Part shown: piece after piece, positions 1 through 7,679 of the stretch
Layout: the number at the start of each line of letters is the position of its first letter
How positions within the stretch are numbered: position 1 is the stretch's first letter
Source: a bacterium
Lineage (GTDB): Bacteria; JAHJDO01
Reading direction: 5' to 3'
DNA: 11,884 nucleotides
NCBI GenBank assembly: GCA_030671985.1
Contig: DAOVHI010000033.1
Coordinates: forward strand, 1 to 11,884
The notes under the pieces: generated by a model
The model's database searches: none
What the model saw: only the letters and a program-made list of their open reading frames with translations
What the model was told of the DNA's origin: nothing
Program-made: the position numbers and the translations under genes

Positions 1-89
1 CCGGAATAATCAAATTCACAAGCCTGACTTATAATTATAGGCCCTGAACCTATGATCAGAATCTTTTTTATATCAGTTCGTTTCGGCAC
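1..89 (-). CDS. carB: Carbamoyl-phosphate synthase large subunit, N-terminal 29 codons (cut by window edge)
   Basis: Only the first 29 codons are inside the window. The frame starts with GTG at 89-87 and reads [18 protein letters not shown], the standard opening of CarB, whose first ATP-grasp domain makes carboxyphosphate and carbamate for pyrimidine and arginine synthesis. The start overlaps the end of carA by 17 nt, a usual carAB arrangement that suggests translational coupling. The next conserved block, normally [11 protein letters not shown], reads [11 protein letters not shown] here, so a glycine that is almost invariant in the family is a serine (codon AGT). With the upstream carA interrupted, this gene may also be decaying, but nothing more of it can be seen. 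Confidence 0.9.
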   Translation of the reverse strand, partial: MPKRTDIKKILIIGSGPIIISQACEFDYS

Positions 90-1167
90 TTTTTTTCTCC
101 ATCATATCCATAAATCTCTTAAATAGATAACCTGCATCATGCGGACCGGGGAATGCTTCAGGATGAAACTGCACTGAGAATATGGGCAGCTTCTTATGTC
201 TCATTCCCTCTAATGTATCGTCATTAAGATTGATGTGTGTAATTTCTATATCTGCCTTATTCAAAGAATTTATATCCACACAGAAGCAATGGTTTTGAGC
301 GGTAATAGCTACTTTCCCTGTTTCTAAATCCTTAACCGGATGATTCCCGCCATGGTGACCGAACTTAAGCTTATAAGTCTTTCCGCCCAGAGCCAATCCC
401 AATATCTGGTGTCCTAAGCAGATTCCAAATATAGGTAACTTTTCCAGTAGTTTTTTTACTGTTTCTGCCACATACGGTACCCCTGCAGGGTCGCCCGGAC
501 CATTGGAAAGCAATATGCCGTCCGGTTTCATGTTTAGAATTTGTTCCGCTTTTGTTTTTGCAGGAACAACAATCACTTGACACTTACATTCTTCAAGCAT
601 TCGCAATATATTAAATTTTACTCCGCAATCAATAACTACTACCTTATAAAGTTTTGAGTTTCCCTCCCATTCATAAGCTTAGTCAGAAGTTATCCCTTTA
701 ACTAGATCTCAGCCAATCAGGCTCGGGGAATCTTTCTCCTTTTTGATTAATTTTTTCTCAGCCAAATATTCAGTAGAAATAACTGCCCGCATTGCACCCT
801 TTAATCTTATATGTCTTGTAAGCGCTCGTGTATCTATCCCTTCTATTCCAATGATATTATTTTCTTTAAGATATTCACTCAGAGTTTGTTTTGACTGCCA
901 GTTGCTGGCAATTCTGCTGCATTCCTTAACAATAAGACCTTCTATAAAGGGTTTTCTTGATTCTGCATCTTCAGGATTAACGCCGTAATTGCCAATCAAT
1001 GGATAGGTCATGGTAACAACCTGACCTTTGTAGGAAGGATCTGTAAGAATTTCCTGATAGCCCGTCATGCTTGTATTAAAGACTACCTCGCCGCATCTTT
1101 CGCCGCATGCGCCAAAAGATACACCTTCAAAAATTGTCCCGTTTTCTAAAACGACTAATGCTCTCAC
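73..1167 (-). pseudogene. carA: Carbamoyl-phosphate synthase small (glutaminase) subunit, interrupted by two in-frame stops
   Basis: CarA hydrolyses glutamine and passes ammonia to CarB. One frame runs from GTG 1167 to TGA 73-75 with no frameshift and the normal family length of about 364 codons, but it holds TGA at 709-711 and TAA at 679-681. The first 152 residues are the CarA N-terminal domain ([33 protein letters not shown]). Between the stops the frame still reads DLVKGITSD, which matches the family linker, and after them AYEW and then [12 protein letters not shown], the first strand of the class I amidotransferase. The GATase retains the nucleophile ([11 protein letters not shown]) and the His/Glu pair ([10 protein letters not shown]). 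The first later ATG (606) would omit that first strand, and no ribosome site serves it, so an independent working glutaminase is unlikely. Most likely this is a recent pseudogene; consensus error or readthrough cannot be excluded. It follows the glutamate synthase genes after 52 bp. Confidence 0.85.
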
Positions 1168-1175
1168 GGGATAGA

Positions 1176-1184
1176 ATTATAGCA
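1176..1184 (-). promoter_or_regulatory. Extended -10 promoter element before carA
   Basis: The minus strand reads TGCTATAAT, a perfect extended -10. It ends 8 nt before the carA GTG, so a transcript starting there would be almost leaderless. No Shine-Dalgarno sequence lies close to the GTG, which agrees with this. No good -35 is visible; the best candidate, TAGCCA at 17 bp, matches 4 of 6. Either carAB has its own promoter here or it is read through from the glutamate synthase operon. The region is AT-rich, so chance is a real alternative. Confidence 0.4.
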
Positions 1185-1219
1185 TAGTGTTAACATAATG
1201 GCTAAATTATTTTATCCTC

Positions 1220-1984
1220 TTAATATGCATACAATTTACCGTATGGACGTGAAGAACCAGGCAGTAGTTTTGTAAAATTAGTTTTTATAATACTGTCAAA
1301 ATCAAGTGAAAATAATTCACAATATTGCCTGAGATATTTTTCTATCAGGCTAAAGTCATCTTTGTTTTTGTTTGGTTCATATACCCTGACTTCTTTTCCC
1401 AGCTGCCATGGTTCTACATTTCCGCGTATAAAAATCTTTCCTCCATGCATACCTGTCCCACAATAGCTTCCTACAATTGGATTTTTGCTTTTTCTGTTTA
1501 ATCCCAATACTATCAATAATCCGCCGGCCATATATTCACCCAGAAAATCTCTGGCGCATCCGCCTATAATGATAACAGGATACATGTTTTTATAGGACTT
1601 CATATGTATTCCCACACGATAGCCTACATTTCCCTTTACAAAAATCTCCCCACCCCTCATGGAATATCCCAGAATATCACCGGCACTTCCATTAATAACA
1701 ATTCTTCCGCTATTCATTGTATTTCCAATTCCATCTTCACCATTACCGGATACATTTATTGAACATCCGTCCATAAAAGCTCCAAGATCATTTCCAGGAA
1801 CTCCATTTATATTGATTTTAGGAGCGTTGTTAACTCCTGTACCAATATAACGCTGACCATTAACATTAGTTAAATGAATATTTTTTATGCCTTCATTTGC
1901 AGCGTCTTTGATGAGCCTATTTAATTCTCTATAATTCAAATCTCTCGCATCTATTCTTTGGAGTTTCGATATATTTCTGTTCAT
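1220..1984 (-). CDS. Glutamate synthase GXGXG (alpha-domain 3) subunit, GltB3-type
   Basis: This 254-residue protein corresponds to the C-terminal beta-helical domain of the large glutamate synthase chain (COG GltB3, also in FwdC/FmdC), here a separate subunit. Repeated glycine-rich turns build the right-handed helix: NINGVPGNDLGAFMDG, GNGEDGIGNTMNSG, GSAGDILGYSMRGGEIFVKG, GNVGYRVGIHMK and GGCARDFLGEYMAGGLLIVLG, at about residues 75 to 165. The domain has no catalytic residues of its own; in the fused enzyme it scaffolds the glutaminase and FMN domains. Its start overlaps the stop of the flavoprotein gene as ATGA (1981-1984), which indicates coupling. It is the last gene of the glnA-GOGAT block. 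Related subunits occur in N-methylglutamate synthase and formylmethanofuran dehydrogenase, but the neighbours here point to glutamate synthase. Confidence 0.9.
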   Translation of the reverse strand: MNRNISKLQRIDARDLNYRELNRLIKDAANEGIKNIHLTNVNGQRYIGTGVNNAPKININGVPGNDLGAFMDGCSINVSGNGEDGIGNTMNSGRIVINGSAGDILGYSMRGGEIFVKGNVGYRVGIHMKSYKNMYPVIIIGGCARDFLGEYMAGGLLIVLGLNRKSKNPIVGSYCGTGMHGGKIFIRGNVEPWQLGKEVRVYEPNKNKDDFSLIEKYLRQYCELFSLDFDSIIKTNFTKLLPGSSRPYGKLYAY

Positions 1985-3252
1985 ACTTCTAATCCTACAT
2001 CTCCGACCAGATGCTTTCTGTATTTCTCAGGTAAGGCAAGGATTCCAAAGTCCTCTTCAAGCAACGTGTCTTTAACATTAGAAATGTCAACTCTGTTTAT
2101 TATCAATCCTGTATATATTCCGGCACGTTCAATATTGCCTACAAAAATACATCCGACAATATGATTGTTTTCCAGTACGATTTTCTTGTATATTAATTCC
2201 TCTTTTTTATGCATCTCCAAAATTTTATATTTATCCTGTTCTAAAGAGGTTTTCCCAATGGATATAGTAGGGATTCCACACAGCTCAACAGAGTTCATAG
2301 CTATGCCGCCTGTATATACCGCATTTCCTCCTGCCATATTCTCTCCGGCAATCCTTCCCTGTTTAAAAGCGTTAGGCCATATTGGTATATTCTTTTCACA
2401 CACATCCCCTGCGGCATAGATATCCTTAACATTCGTTTGCATAGTCTCATCAACTAAAATCCCCTTATTTATACTAATTGAGGTATTCTTAACTAACTGT
2501 ATATTTGGACTTACACCAATTGCTGTGATAACCAGATCTGCAGGAACCTGTTTCCGGGTTTTTAGAGTAACGGACTTCACTTTTTTATTATTATCTTTGC
2601 CTAAAATCTCAACAACTGTATTGTTGCTAAAAATATTACATCCTGTCTTTCTTAATGCATCTTGTATGATCTCTGAAGCTTTGGTGTCAAACGTTGTACT
2701 TAAAATCCTATCTGCAAGCTCAACAATGCTAACCTTTATGCCAAGCTCAATAAGAGCTTCTACTGCTTTAAGCCCGATTAATCCGCCGCCTATAACAATC
2801 GCACGTTTTACAGTATGGTTTTTTATGTAATCTTTGATTGCAACGACGTCGCCGAATGTTGTAAAAGCAAAAACTCCATCCAACCAGCTTCCTTTTATTT
2901 CGGGGATAATAGGGCTTCCGCCTATTGCAATGAGAAGCTTATTAAAAATATTTTTTTCTCCATGAGAAAGACACACTATTCTTTTTTTTGTATCCAGCTT
3001 TTTTGCCATATTCCCAAGAATAAGTTTTACATTGTTTTTGCTATAGAATTTTTTATCTCTGAATGGCATTTCCTCTTTTTTTACTTTTCCTGCTAAAAAG
3101 TATGAAATCAGAGGCCTTGAATAATTAAATGTGTTTTCATCTGATATCACAGTAATACTGCCTGTTTTATCAATTTTTCTTATACCCTCAATACAGGCAG
3201 CTCCAGATGCGGAATTACCTATTATGAGATACTCAGTCTTTAGAGTCTTCAT
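1981..3252 (-). CDS. FAD-dependent NAD(P)H oxidoreductase of the split glutamate synthase
   Basis: A 423-residue two-dinucleotide-domain flavoprotein of the rubredoxin/nitrite reductase-like family. The FAD motif is at residues 8-17 (YLIIGNSASG), the NAD motif GGGLIG at 155-160, followed by an acidic residue at the end of the second strand (IVELADR, E178), which usually favours NADH over NADPH. The second FAD-contact motif IYAAGDV is at 278-284. The gene lies inside the glutamate synthase operon, overlaps the ferredoxin gene by 20 nt and the GXGXG gene by 4 nt. I infer that it feeds electrons from NAD(P)H through the four-cluster ferredoxin to the FMN subunit, the role played by GltD in enterobacteria although it is a different flavoprotein type. 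The cofactor choice is an inference from one residue. Confidence 0.85.
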   Translation of the reverse strand: MKTLKTEYLIIGNSASGAACIEGIRKIDKTGSITVISDENTFNYSRPLISYFLAGKVKKEEMPFRDKKFYSKNNVKLILGNMAKKLDTKKRIVCLSHGEKNIFNKLLIAIGGSPIIPEIKGSWLDGVFAFTTFGDVVAIKDYIKNHTVKRAIVIGGGLIGLKAVEALIELGIKVSIVELADRILSTTFDTKASEIIQDALRKTGCNIFSNNTVVEILGKDNNKKVKSVTLKTRKQVPADLVITAIGVSPNIQLVKNTSISINKGILVDETMQTNVKDIYAAGDVCEKNIPIWPNAFKQGRIAGENMAGGNAVYTGGIAMNSVELCGIPTISIGKTSLEQDKYKILEMHKKEELIYKKIVLENNHIVGCIFVGNIERAGIYTGLIINRVDISNVKDTLLEEDFGILALPEKYRKHLVGDVGLEV

Positions 3253-3676
3253 ATTTTAATGCCTCATTTGGACAGTTTTTAACGCACACAGGCATATCTT
3301 CACCCATACACAGATCACATTTGGAAGCTATCTTCTTATCTGAACTTCTGCTTATAACGCCAAAAGGACATACCATTATACACATCCAGCAGCCAACGCA
3401 CTTATCCTCACTGCATAACACTGCTCCTGTTTCTTTATCCCGATACATTGCTCCTGTCATGCATGCATCCAGACACGGCGCATCCTCACAATGCCTGCAT
3501 TGGAGAGCAAAAGTAACGTATCCTTTTTCCTCTACAAAAATTCTTGGAGCAGGCTTTGAGCATTCTCCCATATATGTCTTTAAAATATTCTTTGTTTTTG
3601 AATGCTGTACAATACAGTGTACTTCACATAACCTGCATCCCATGCAGTACTTTTCGTCAATGCGTATTCTTTTCAT
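3233..3676 (-). CDS. Four-cluster [4Fe-4S] ferredoxin (HycB/NrfC-like electron-transfer subunit)
   Basis: A 147-residue iron-sulfur protein with sixteen cysteines in four cluster motifs: C11-x2-C14-x2-C17-x3-C21 near the N-terminus, CRHCEDAPCLDAC (with the usual C-x2-C-x4-C-x3-C spacing), CVGCWMCIMVCP, and CDLCMGEDMPVCVKNCP near the C-terminus. This is the layout of the electron-transfer subunits of molybdoenzymes and hydrogenases. Here it sits between the FMN synthase gene (TAA directly followed by ATG, zero gap) and the flavoprotein gene (20-nt overlap), so it is most likely a dedicated wire between the flavoprotein or soluble ferredoxin and glutamate synthase. No signal peptide is seen, so it is cytoplasmic. 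Confidence 0.88.
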   Translation of the reverse strand: MKRIRIDEKYCMGCRLCEVHCIVQHSKTKNILKTYMGECSKPAPRIFVEEKGYVTFALQCRHCEDAPCLDACMTGAMYRDKETGAVLCSEDKCVGCWMCIMVCPFGVISRSSDKKIASKCDLCMGEDMPVCVKNCPNEALKYEDSKD

Positions 3677-5200
3677 TTATTGAGGTTCTCCGGCAGACTT
3701 TATTCCTAATATTTCAAGTTCTCTATCTGAAAGCCCTATACCTCTTAGGTGCGTTCTATTTCCGCATAATGAATCAATTGAATTAATTCCCATGCCTCCA
3801 AGCATATCCTTTATTTCAAGCGACCATGCCCTGATCAGATTTTTTAATCTTTGTACACCTATTTCAGGATTCAACCTTTTTGTAAGATAAGGATCCTGAG
3901 TAGCTATGCCCCAGTTGCACTTACCTGTATAACATTTTTGGCATTGGCTGCATCCTAGAGCTATTAAAGCAGATGTTGCAATATAAACAGCGTCTGCGCC
4001 AAGAGCTATTGCTTTAATAACATCTCCACTTGAGCGGAATCCTCCTGCTGCAATAAGCGAGACCTTGGTTCTGATCCCTTCTTCTCTTAAACGAGCGTCA
4101 ACTGCCGCAATGGCAAATTCTATTGGAATGCCGACATTATCTCTAATTACTTTAGGCGCTGCGCCGGTTCCTCCTCTCATCCCGTCAATTGCGATATAAT
4201 CTGCTCCTGCGCGAGCTACGCCGGAAGCAATCGGCACAACATTATGCACAGCTGCGATTTTAACTCCAACAGGTTTTTCGTAATCAGTAGCCTCTTTTAA
4301 TGCATGGATTAATTGTCTCAGATCTTCTATGGAATATATATCATGATGCGGCGCTGGAGATATTGCATCTGTGCCCTCAGGGATCATTCTGGCTTCGCTT
4401 ACCTCCTTACTGACTTTTTCTCCCGGAAGATGTCCGCCTATTCCTGGCTTTGCGCCCTGACCTATTTTTATCTCTATAGCAGCGCCTGTTCTTAGATACT
4501 CCGGATGCACTCCAAACCTTCCGGAAGCAATCTGAATAATTGTATTTTTGCCGTATTTATAGAGACTCTTGTGAAGTCCGCCCTCTCCCGTATTGTAAAA
4601 GATTCCAAGTTCATGCGATGCTTTTGCAAGCGAGATGCATGTATTAAGACTTACGGAGCCATAAGACATAGCGCTGAACATAATAGGCACTTCAAGTTTT
4701 AGCTGTTTTTCTAACATTGTTTTTAGTTCAATCTTTCCTTTCTTATTATAATCAAGTTCTATTTTGTCAGGTTTTCTTCCTATATATCTTCTTAATTCCA
4801 TAGGCTCTCTCAAAGGATCAATAGATGGATTTGTAACCTGCGAAGCGTTAAGAAGAATGTGATCCCAGTATATCGTATATGGTTTATCGCAGCCCATGCC
4901 TGTTAATATTACACCGCCTGTTTCAGCCTGTTTTGTTATGTCAGAGATTACTGACACAGACCAGTTAGCATTTGGCTTAAAACTGGATTCGTTCTTCTTT
5001 ATTGTTATTGCGTCTGTCGGACATAATGTTTCGCAGAAATGACATCCCACACATTTAGAATTATCACTGGTAACAGTATTTGTATCAGCGTCATAGATAT
5101 GAACATCATTTGAACACATTCTTACGCAAACCTGACAGGCTATACATCTGTCTTTGTCTCTTTCAACAATAAATTCTGTAGGAGTTGGTCTTTTAGCCAT
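3677..5200 (-). CDS. gltB: FMN-binding glutamate synthase central subunit with N-terminal 2x[4Fe-4S] module (archaeal type, GltB2)
   Basis: This 507-residue subunit joins ammonia to 2-oxoglutarate and reduces the iminoglutarate on FMN. Residues 19-60 hold two ferredoxin motifs (C19-C22-C25-C29 and C50-C53-C56-C60); the first lacks the proline that normally follows the last cysteine (CSND). The barrel follows, with GEGGLHKSLYKYG, ASGRFGV, the GQGAKPGIGGHLPG loop, SPAPHHDIYSIEDL, DGMRGGTGAAP and the phosphate-binding AAGGFRSSGDVIKAIALGAD. Near residues 417-428, CSQCQKCYTGKC provides the ligands of the catalytic-domain Fe-S cluster, followed by WGIATQ. It is much shorter than the ~1500-residue enterobacterial chain because glutaminase and GXGXG domains are separate genes. 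It starts 1 nt after the glutaminase stop (TAATATG) with no strong ribosome site, so coupled translation is likely. Confidence 0.93.
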   Translation of the reverse strand: MAKRPTPTEFIVERDKDRCIACQVCVRMCSNDVHIYDADTNTVTSDNSKCVGCHFCETLCPTDAITIKKNESSFKPNANWSVSVISDITKQAETGGVILTGMGCDKPYTIYWDHILLNASQVTNPSIDPLREPMELRRYIGRKPDKIELDYNKKGKIELKTMLEKQLKLEVPIMFSAMSYGSVSLNTCISLAKASHELGIFYNTGEGGLHKSLYKYGKNTIIQIASGRFGVHPEYLRTGAAIEIKIGQGAKPGIGGHLPGEKVSKEVSEARMIPEGTDAISPAPHHDIYSIEDLRQLIHALKEATDYEKPVGVKIAAVHNVVPIASGVARAGADYIAIDGMRGGTGAAPKVIRDNVGIPIEFAIAAVDARLREEGIRTKVSLIAAGGFRSSGDVIKAIALGADAVYIATSALIALGCSQCQKCYTGKCNWGIATQDPYLTKRLNPEIGVQRLKNLIRAWSLEIKDMLGGMGINSIDSLCGNRTHLRGIGLSDRELEILGIKSAGEPQ

Positions 5201-5201
5201 A

Positions 5202-6290
5202 TTAGTTTTTTAATTTCCCAATAATCGGTTCGCTGGATTTTGAATAATATATTTCTTTTTTGCTCTTGCAAACCTCTCTAATAGCACATTCTTCAGTTGC
5301 CATATAAACGGTATCACCATCTTTTAATGATACAAGAGGACGCAGTTTGACCCTGTCATTAAGGCCCATCATTATGTTGCCGTCTGAGATAATTATTGAA
5401 AAAGGTCCATTAATAAGCGCGCTTGAGTATATTATGCGAAGTGTTTTTAATAATTCTCTTTCTTCGTCATCACCGTTTCTGTCTATTTCCTCCCATAACG
5501 GAGCGTCAATGATCTTGCAGACTATATCAAACGGTAATTTATGTTTGCGCACTAAGAGGTCAAATAAATACAATATTACCTCTGTGTCTGTGAATAATGA
5601 GCATCTATACCCAAAATTTTCAAGATATCTCTTATTTATCCCGTAGGAAGAAATTTCTCCATTATGGACAACTGACCAGTTTAACAGACCAAAAGGATGA
5701 GCTCCTCCCCACCATCCCACGGAATTAGTCGGGAACCTTCCATGCGCAATCCAGATATACGCCCTATATTCCTCAAGCTTATAATATCTGCCTATATCCT
5801 CAGGATAGCCTATACCTTTAAATATACCCATATTTTTTCCGCTGGATGTTACAAACGCGCCTTCAATTTCCGCATTAATCTTCATAACATCATTAACAAC
5901 TATATCTTCCTCTGTTAAGTCATAATACAAATTCTTTACTTTATCTTTTAGCTCAACAAAATAACGCCATAAAAGAGGTCTGTTCTTTATTGACTTATCC
6001 TCTATTGTTGGAATCTCCTCACTTTTAACCACTCTATAATTAGTTTTTAAATATCCCTCTGCATCAGCCATTGCCTTTTTGTCGTCATACATCATATGAA
6101 ACGCAAAATAGTTTTTAAATTTAGGATATATTCCATAAGCTGAAAATCCGCCACCAAGACCATTCGATCTTTCTCTCATTACAGCAATTGAGCGGATAAT
6201 AGCTTCTCCGCTGATTTTCCTGCCGGATTCATTCATAATACCGGCAACACTACATCCGCTGATTAACTTCTCTTGTTCACTATGCCGCAT
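5202..6290 (-). CDS. Class II glutamine amidotransferase subunit of glutamate synthase (GltB1-type)
   Basis: This 362-residue protein releases ammonia from glutamine for the FMN subunit. Class II amidotransferases use an N-terminal cysteine freed by cleavage of a short propeptide. Here the candidate is C13 in SGCSVAGIMN, giving a 12-residue propeptide, as in other archaeal-type subunits. Further family signatures are RSNGLGGGFSAYGIYP (from about residue 41), HGRFPTNSVGWWGGAHPFG, the HNGEISSYGINKRYLE oxyanion/substrate motif and LFTDTEVILYLFDLL. It begins 14 nt after the glnA stop, with GGTGA as a moderate ribosome site, and ends 1 nt before the FMN subunit. Related proteins serve N-methylglutamate synthase (MgsA/GlxB), but linkage to glnA and the flavoprotein argues for ordinary glutamate synthase. 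Confidence 0.9.
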   Translation of the reverse strand: MRHSEQEKLISGCSVAGIMNESGRKISGEAIIRSIAVMRERSNGLGGGFSAYGIYPKFKNYFAFHMMYDDKKAMADAEGYLKTNYRVVKSEEIPTIEDKSIKNRPLLWRYFVELKDKVKNLYYDLTEEDIVVNDVMKINAEIEGAFVTSSGKNMGIFKGIGYPEDIGRYYKLEEYRAYIWIAHGRFPTNSVGWWGGAHPFGLLNWSVVHNGEISSYGINKRYLENFGYRCSLFTDTEVILYLFDLLVRKHKLPFDIVCKIIDAPLWEEIDRNGDDEERELLKTLRIIYSSALINGPFSIIISDGNIMMGLNDRVKLRPLVSLKDGDTVYMATEECAIREVCKSKKEIYYSKSSEPIIGKLKN

Positions 6291-6304
6291 TATTCACCAT
6301 GCCA

Positions 6305-7636
6305 TTAAGTTATAGAAAGATATTTATCAAGTTCATACTGAGTTACCTGTATTCTGTAATTATCCCACTCTTTTTTCTTAAGTTCGATAAATCTTGGGAA
6401 TATATGATCTCCAAGAGTTCTTTTTACAAGCTCGCTTTCTTCTGTTATAGCTACAGCGTATCCAAGATTATCCGGCAAAGTCTCTATCTCTTTTTCTTTC
6501 CTCTCAGAGTCTGTAAGATGATAAAGATTCTGTTTCATAGGCTCAGGCACTTTGTACCCTTTCTCTATGCCGTCCAAACCGGCTTGAAGCATTGCGGCGA
6601 AGGTAAGATACGGATTGCATGCTGGGTCGCATGCTCTAAACTCACAGCGTGTTGCTTTTTCATCCCCGGGATGATAAAGCGGTACTCGTACAAGAGCGCT
6701 CCTATTTCTACGGCTCCACGCTATGTATACAGGCGCCTCATAGCCGGGAACTAATCTCTTATAAGAATTTGTTGTCTGCGCAAATATTGAACAAATAGCT
6801 CTTGAGTGCTTCAAGAGACCTGCAATATAGCTGTAAGCGACATCTGAAAGATTATCCTCTGAGTTAGAGTCAAAAAATGCGTTTTTATCTCCTTTAAATA
6901 AAGATTGGTGTACATGCATGCCTGAGCCGTTTTCACCAAATATGGGCTTTGGCATAAATGTAGCGTAAACTCCAAATTTGCTGGCAATTTCTTTAACAAC
7001 AATTCTATATGTTAATACGTCGTCAGCCATTTTTAGAGCGTCAGTATAGCGCATATCTATCTCGTGTTGCGATGGGGCAACTTCATGATGAGAATATTCT
7101 ATGTGCATACCCATTTTTTCCAAAGCAAGAACCGTTTCTCGTCTCAAATCGCTTGCAACATCGAGAGTAGTAAGATCAAAATAGCCTCCTTTATCCAGTA
7201 TCTCAGTACCCTGATCATTTTTAAAATAGAAATATTCAAGTTCAGGGCCTAAATAGAAATGATCAAATCCCATCTTATTTGCTCTTTTAAGAGCTTTCTT
7301 TAAAACATAACGAGGGTCTCCTTCATAGGGTGTTCTATCAGGATTAAGTACGTCACAGATCATTCTTGCAACCTTTTTTTCATCAGGTCTCCACGGAAGA
7401 ATAGCAAACGTATTTATATCGGGCATAGCAATCATATCTGATTCCTCAATATCCTGATAACCCGTAATGGACGAACCGTCAAAACCCATGCCGTTCTCCA
7501 TTGCTCCCTTCAGTTCGCTGTCAGTAATCGCAAAACTCTTTACTTGTCCCAGAATATCTGTAAACCATAATCTGATAAACTTAACATCCTGTTCCTTAAC
7601 GATCTTCAACACATCTTCTTTGGTCTTTTTAGCCAT
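6305..7636 (-). CDS. glnA: Glutamine synthetase type I
   Basis: ATP-dependent synthesis of glutamine from glutamate and ammonia, as a cytoplasmic dodecamer. At 443 residues it has the short GSI form, without the ~25-residue insertion of the adenylylated GSI-beta type. Visible: the N-terminal GFDGSS loop (D53), metal ligands in LGPELEY (E132, E134) and HHEVAPSQHE (E185, E192), GSGMHVHQS (H241), the glutamate flap in PGYEAP (E300), RNRSALVRVP at 311-319, and the arginine in CEFRACDP (R334). NLYHLTDSER aligns with the Y397 loop, but the surroundings resemble non-adenylylated enzymes. The Bacillus feedback arginine at position 62 is aspartate here (YQDIEESD). A strong AAAGGAGG ribosome site precedes the ATG. 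It heads a six-gene ammonia-assimilation operon. Confidence 0.97.
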   Translation of the reverse strand: MAKKTKEDVLKIVKEQDVKFIRLWFTDILGQVKSFAITDSELKGAMENGMGFDGSSITGYQDIEESDMIAMPDINTFAILPWRPDEKKVARMICDVLNPDRTPYEGDPRYVLKKALKRANKMGFDHFYLGPELEYFYFKNDQGTEILDKGGYFDLTTLDVASDLRRETVLALEKMGMHIEYSHHEVAPSQHEIDMRYTDALKMADDVLTYRIVVKEIASKFGVYATFMPKPIFGENGSGMHVHQSLFKGDKNAFFDSNSEDNLSDVAYSYIAGLLKHSRAICSIFAQTTNSYKRLVPGYEAPVYIAWSRRNRSALVRVPLYHPGDEKATRCEFRACDPACNPYLTFAAMLQAGLDGIEKGYKVPEPMKQNLYHLTDSERKEKEIETLPDNLGYAVAITEESELVKRTLGDHIFPRFIELKKKEWDNYRIQVTQYELDKYLSIT

Positions 7637-7644
7637 GTTTTATG

Positions 7645-7652
7645 CCTCCTTT
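7645..7652 (-). promoter_or_regulatory. Strong ribosome binding site of glnA
   Basis: The minus strand reads AAAGGAGG, ending 8 nt before the ATG at 7636. It is the best Shine-Dalgarno match in the window and fixes the glnA start. Most downstream genes of the operon lack such a site and begin by overlap or abutment with the preceding gene. Confidence 0.85.
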
Positions 7653-7679
7653 GCTTTTATCATTCAAGTTATATACAGA

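Noticed and set aside
73-606. A separate, functional glutaminase gene starting at ATG 606
   Set aside because: It would lack the first strand of the amidotransferase fold ([11 protein letters not shown]), has no ribosome site, and the upstream frame is continuous with the N-terminal domain.
73-1167. Reassigned stop codons (alternative genetic code) as the explanation for the carA interruptions
   Set aside because: TGA ends the flavoprotein gene (1981) and the ferredoxin gene (3233) at normal lengths, and TAA ends glnA and gltB normally. A global reassignment of TGA or TAA does not fit.
1168-1219. Transcription terminator between the GXGXG gene and carA
   Set aside because: No GC-rich hairpin followed by a T-run is present on the minus strand, so read-through into carA is possible.
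6299-6754. 151-residue plus-strand reading frame opposite glnA
   Set aside because: It lies wholly against the conserved glnA coding sequence, resembles no family I know, and is explained as a shadow of strong codon bias on the other strand. The same applies to other frames opposite or inside the gltB, flavoprotein, regulator and RND genes.
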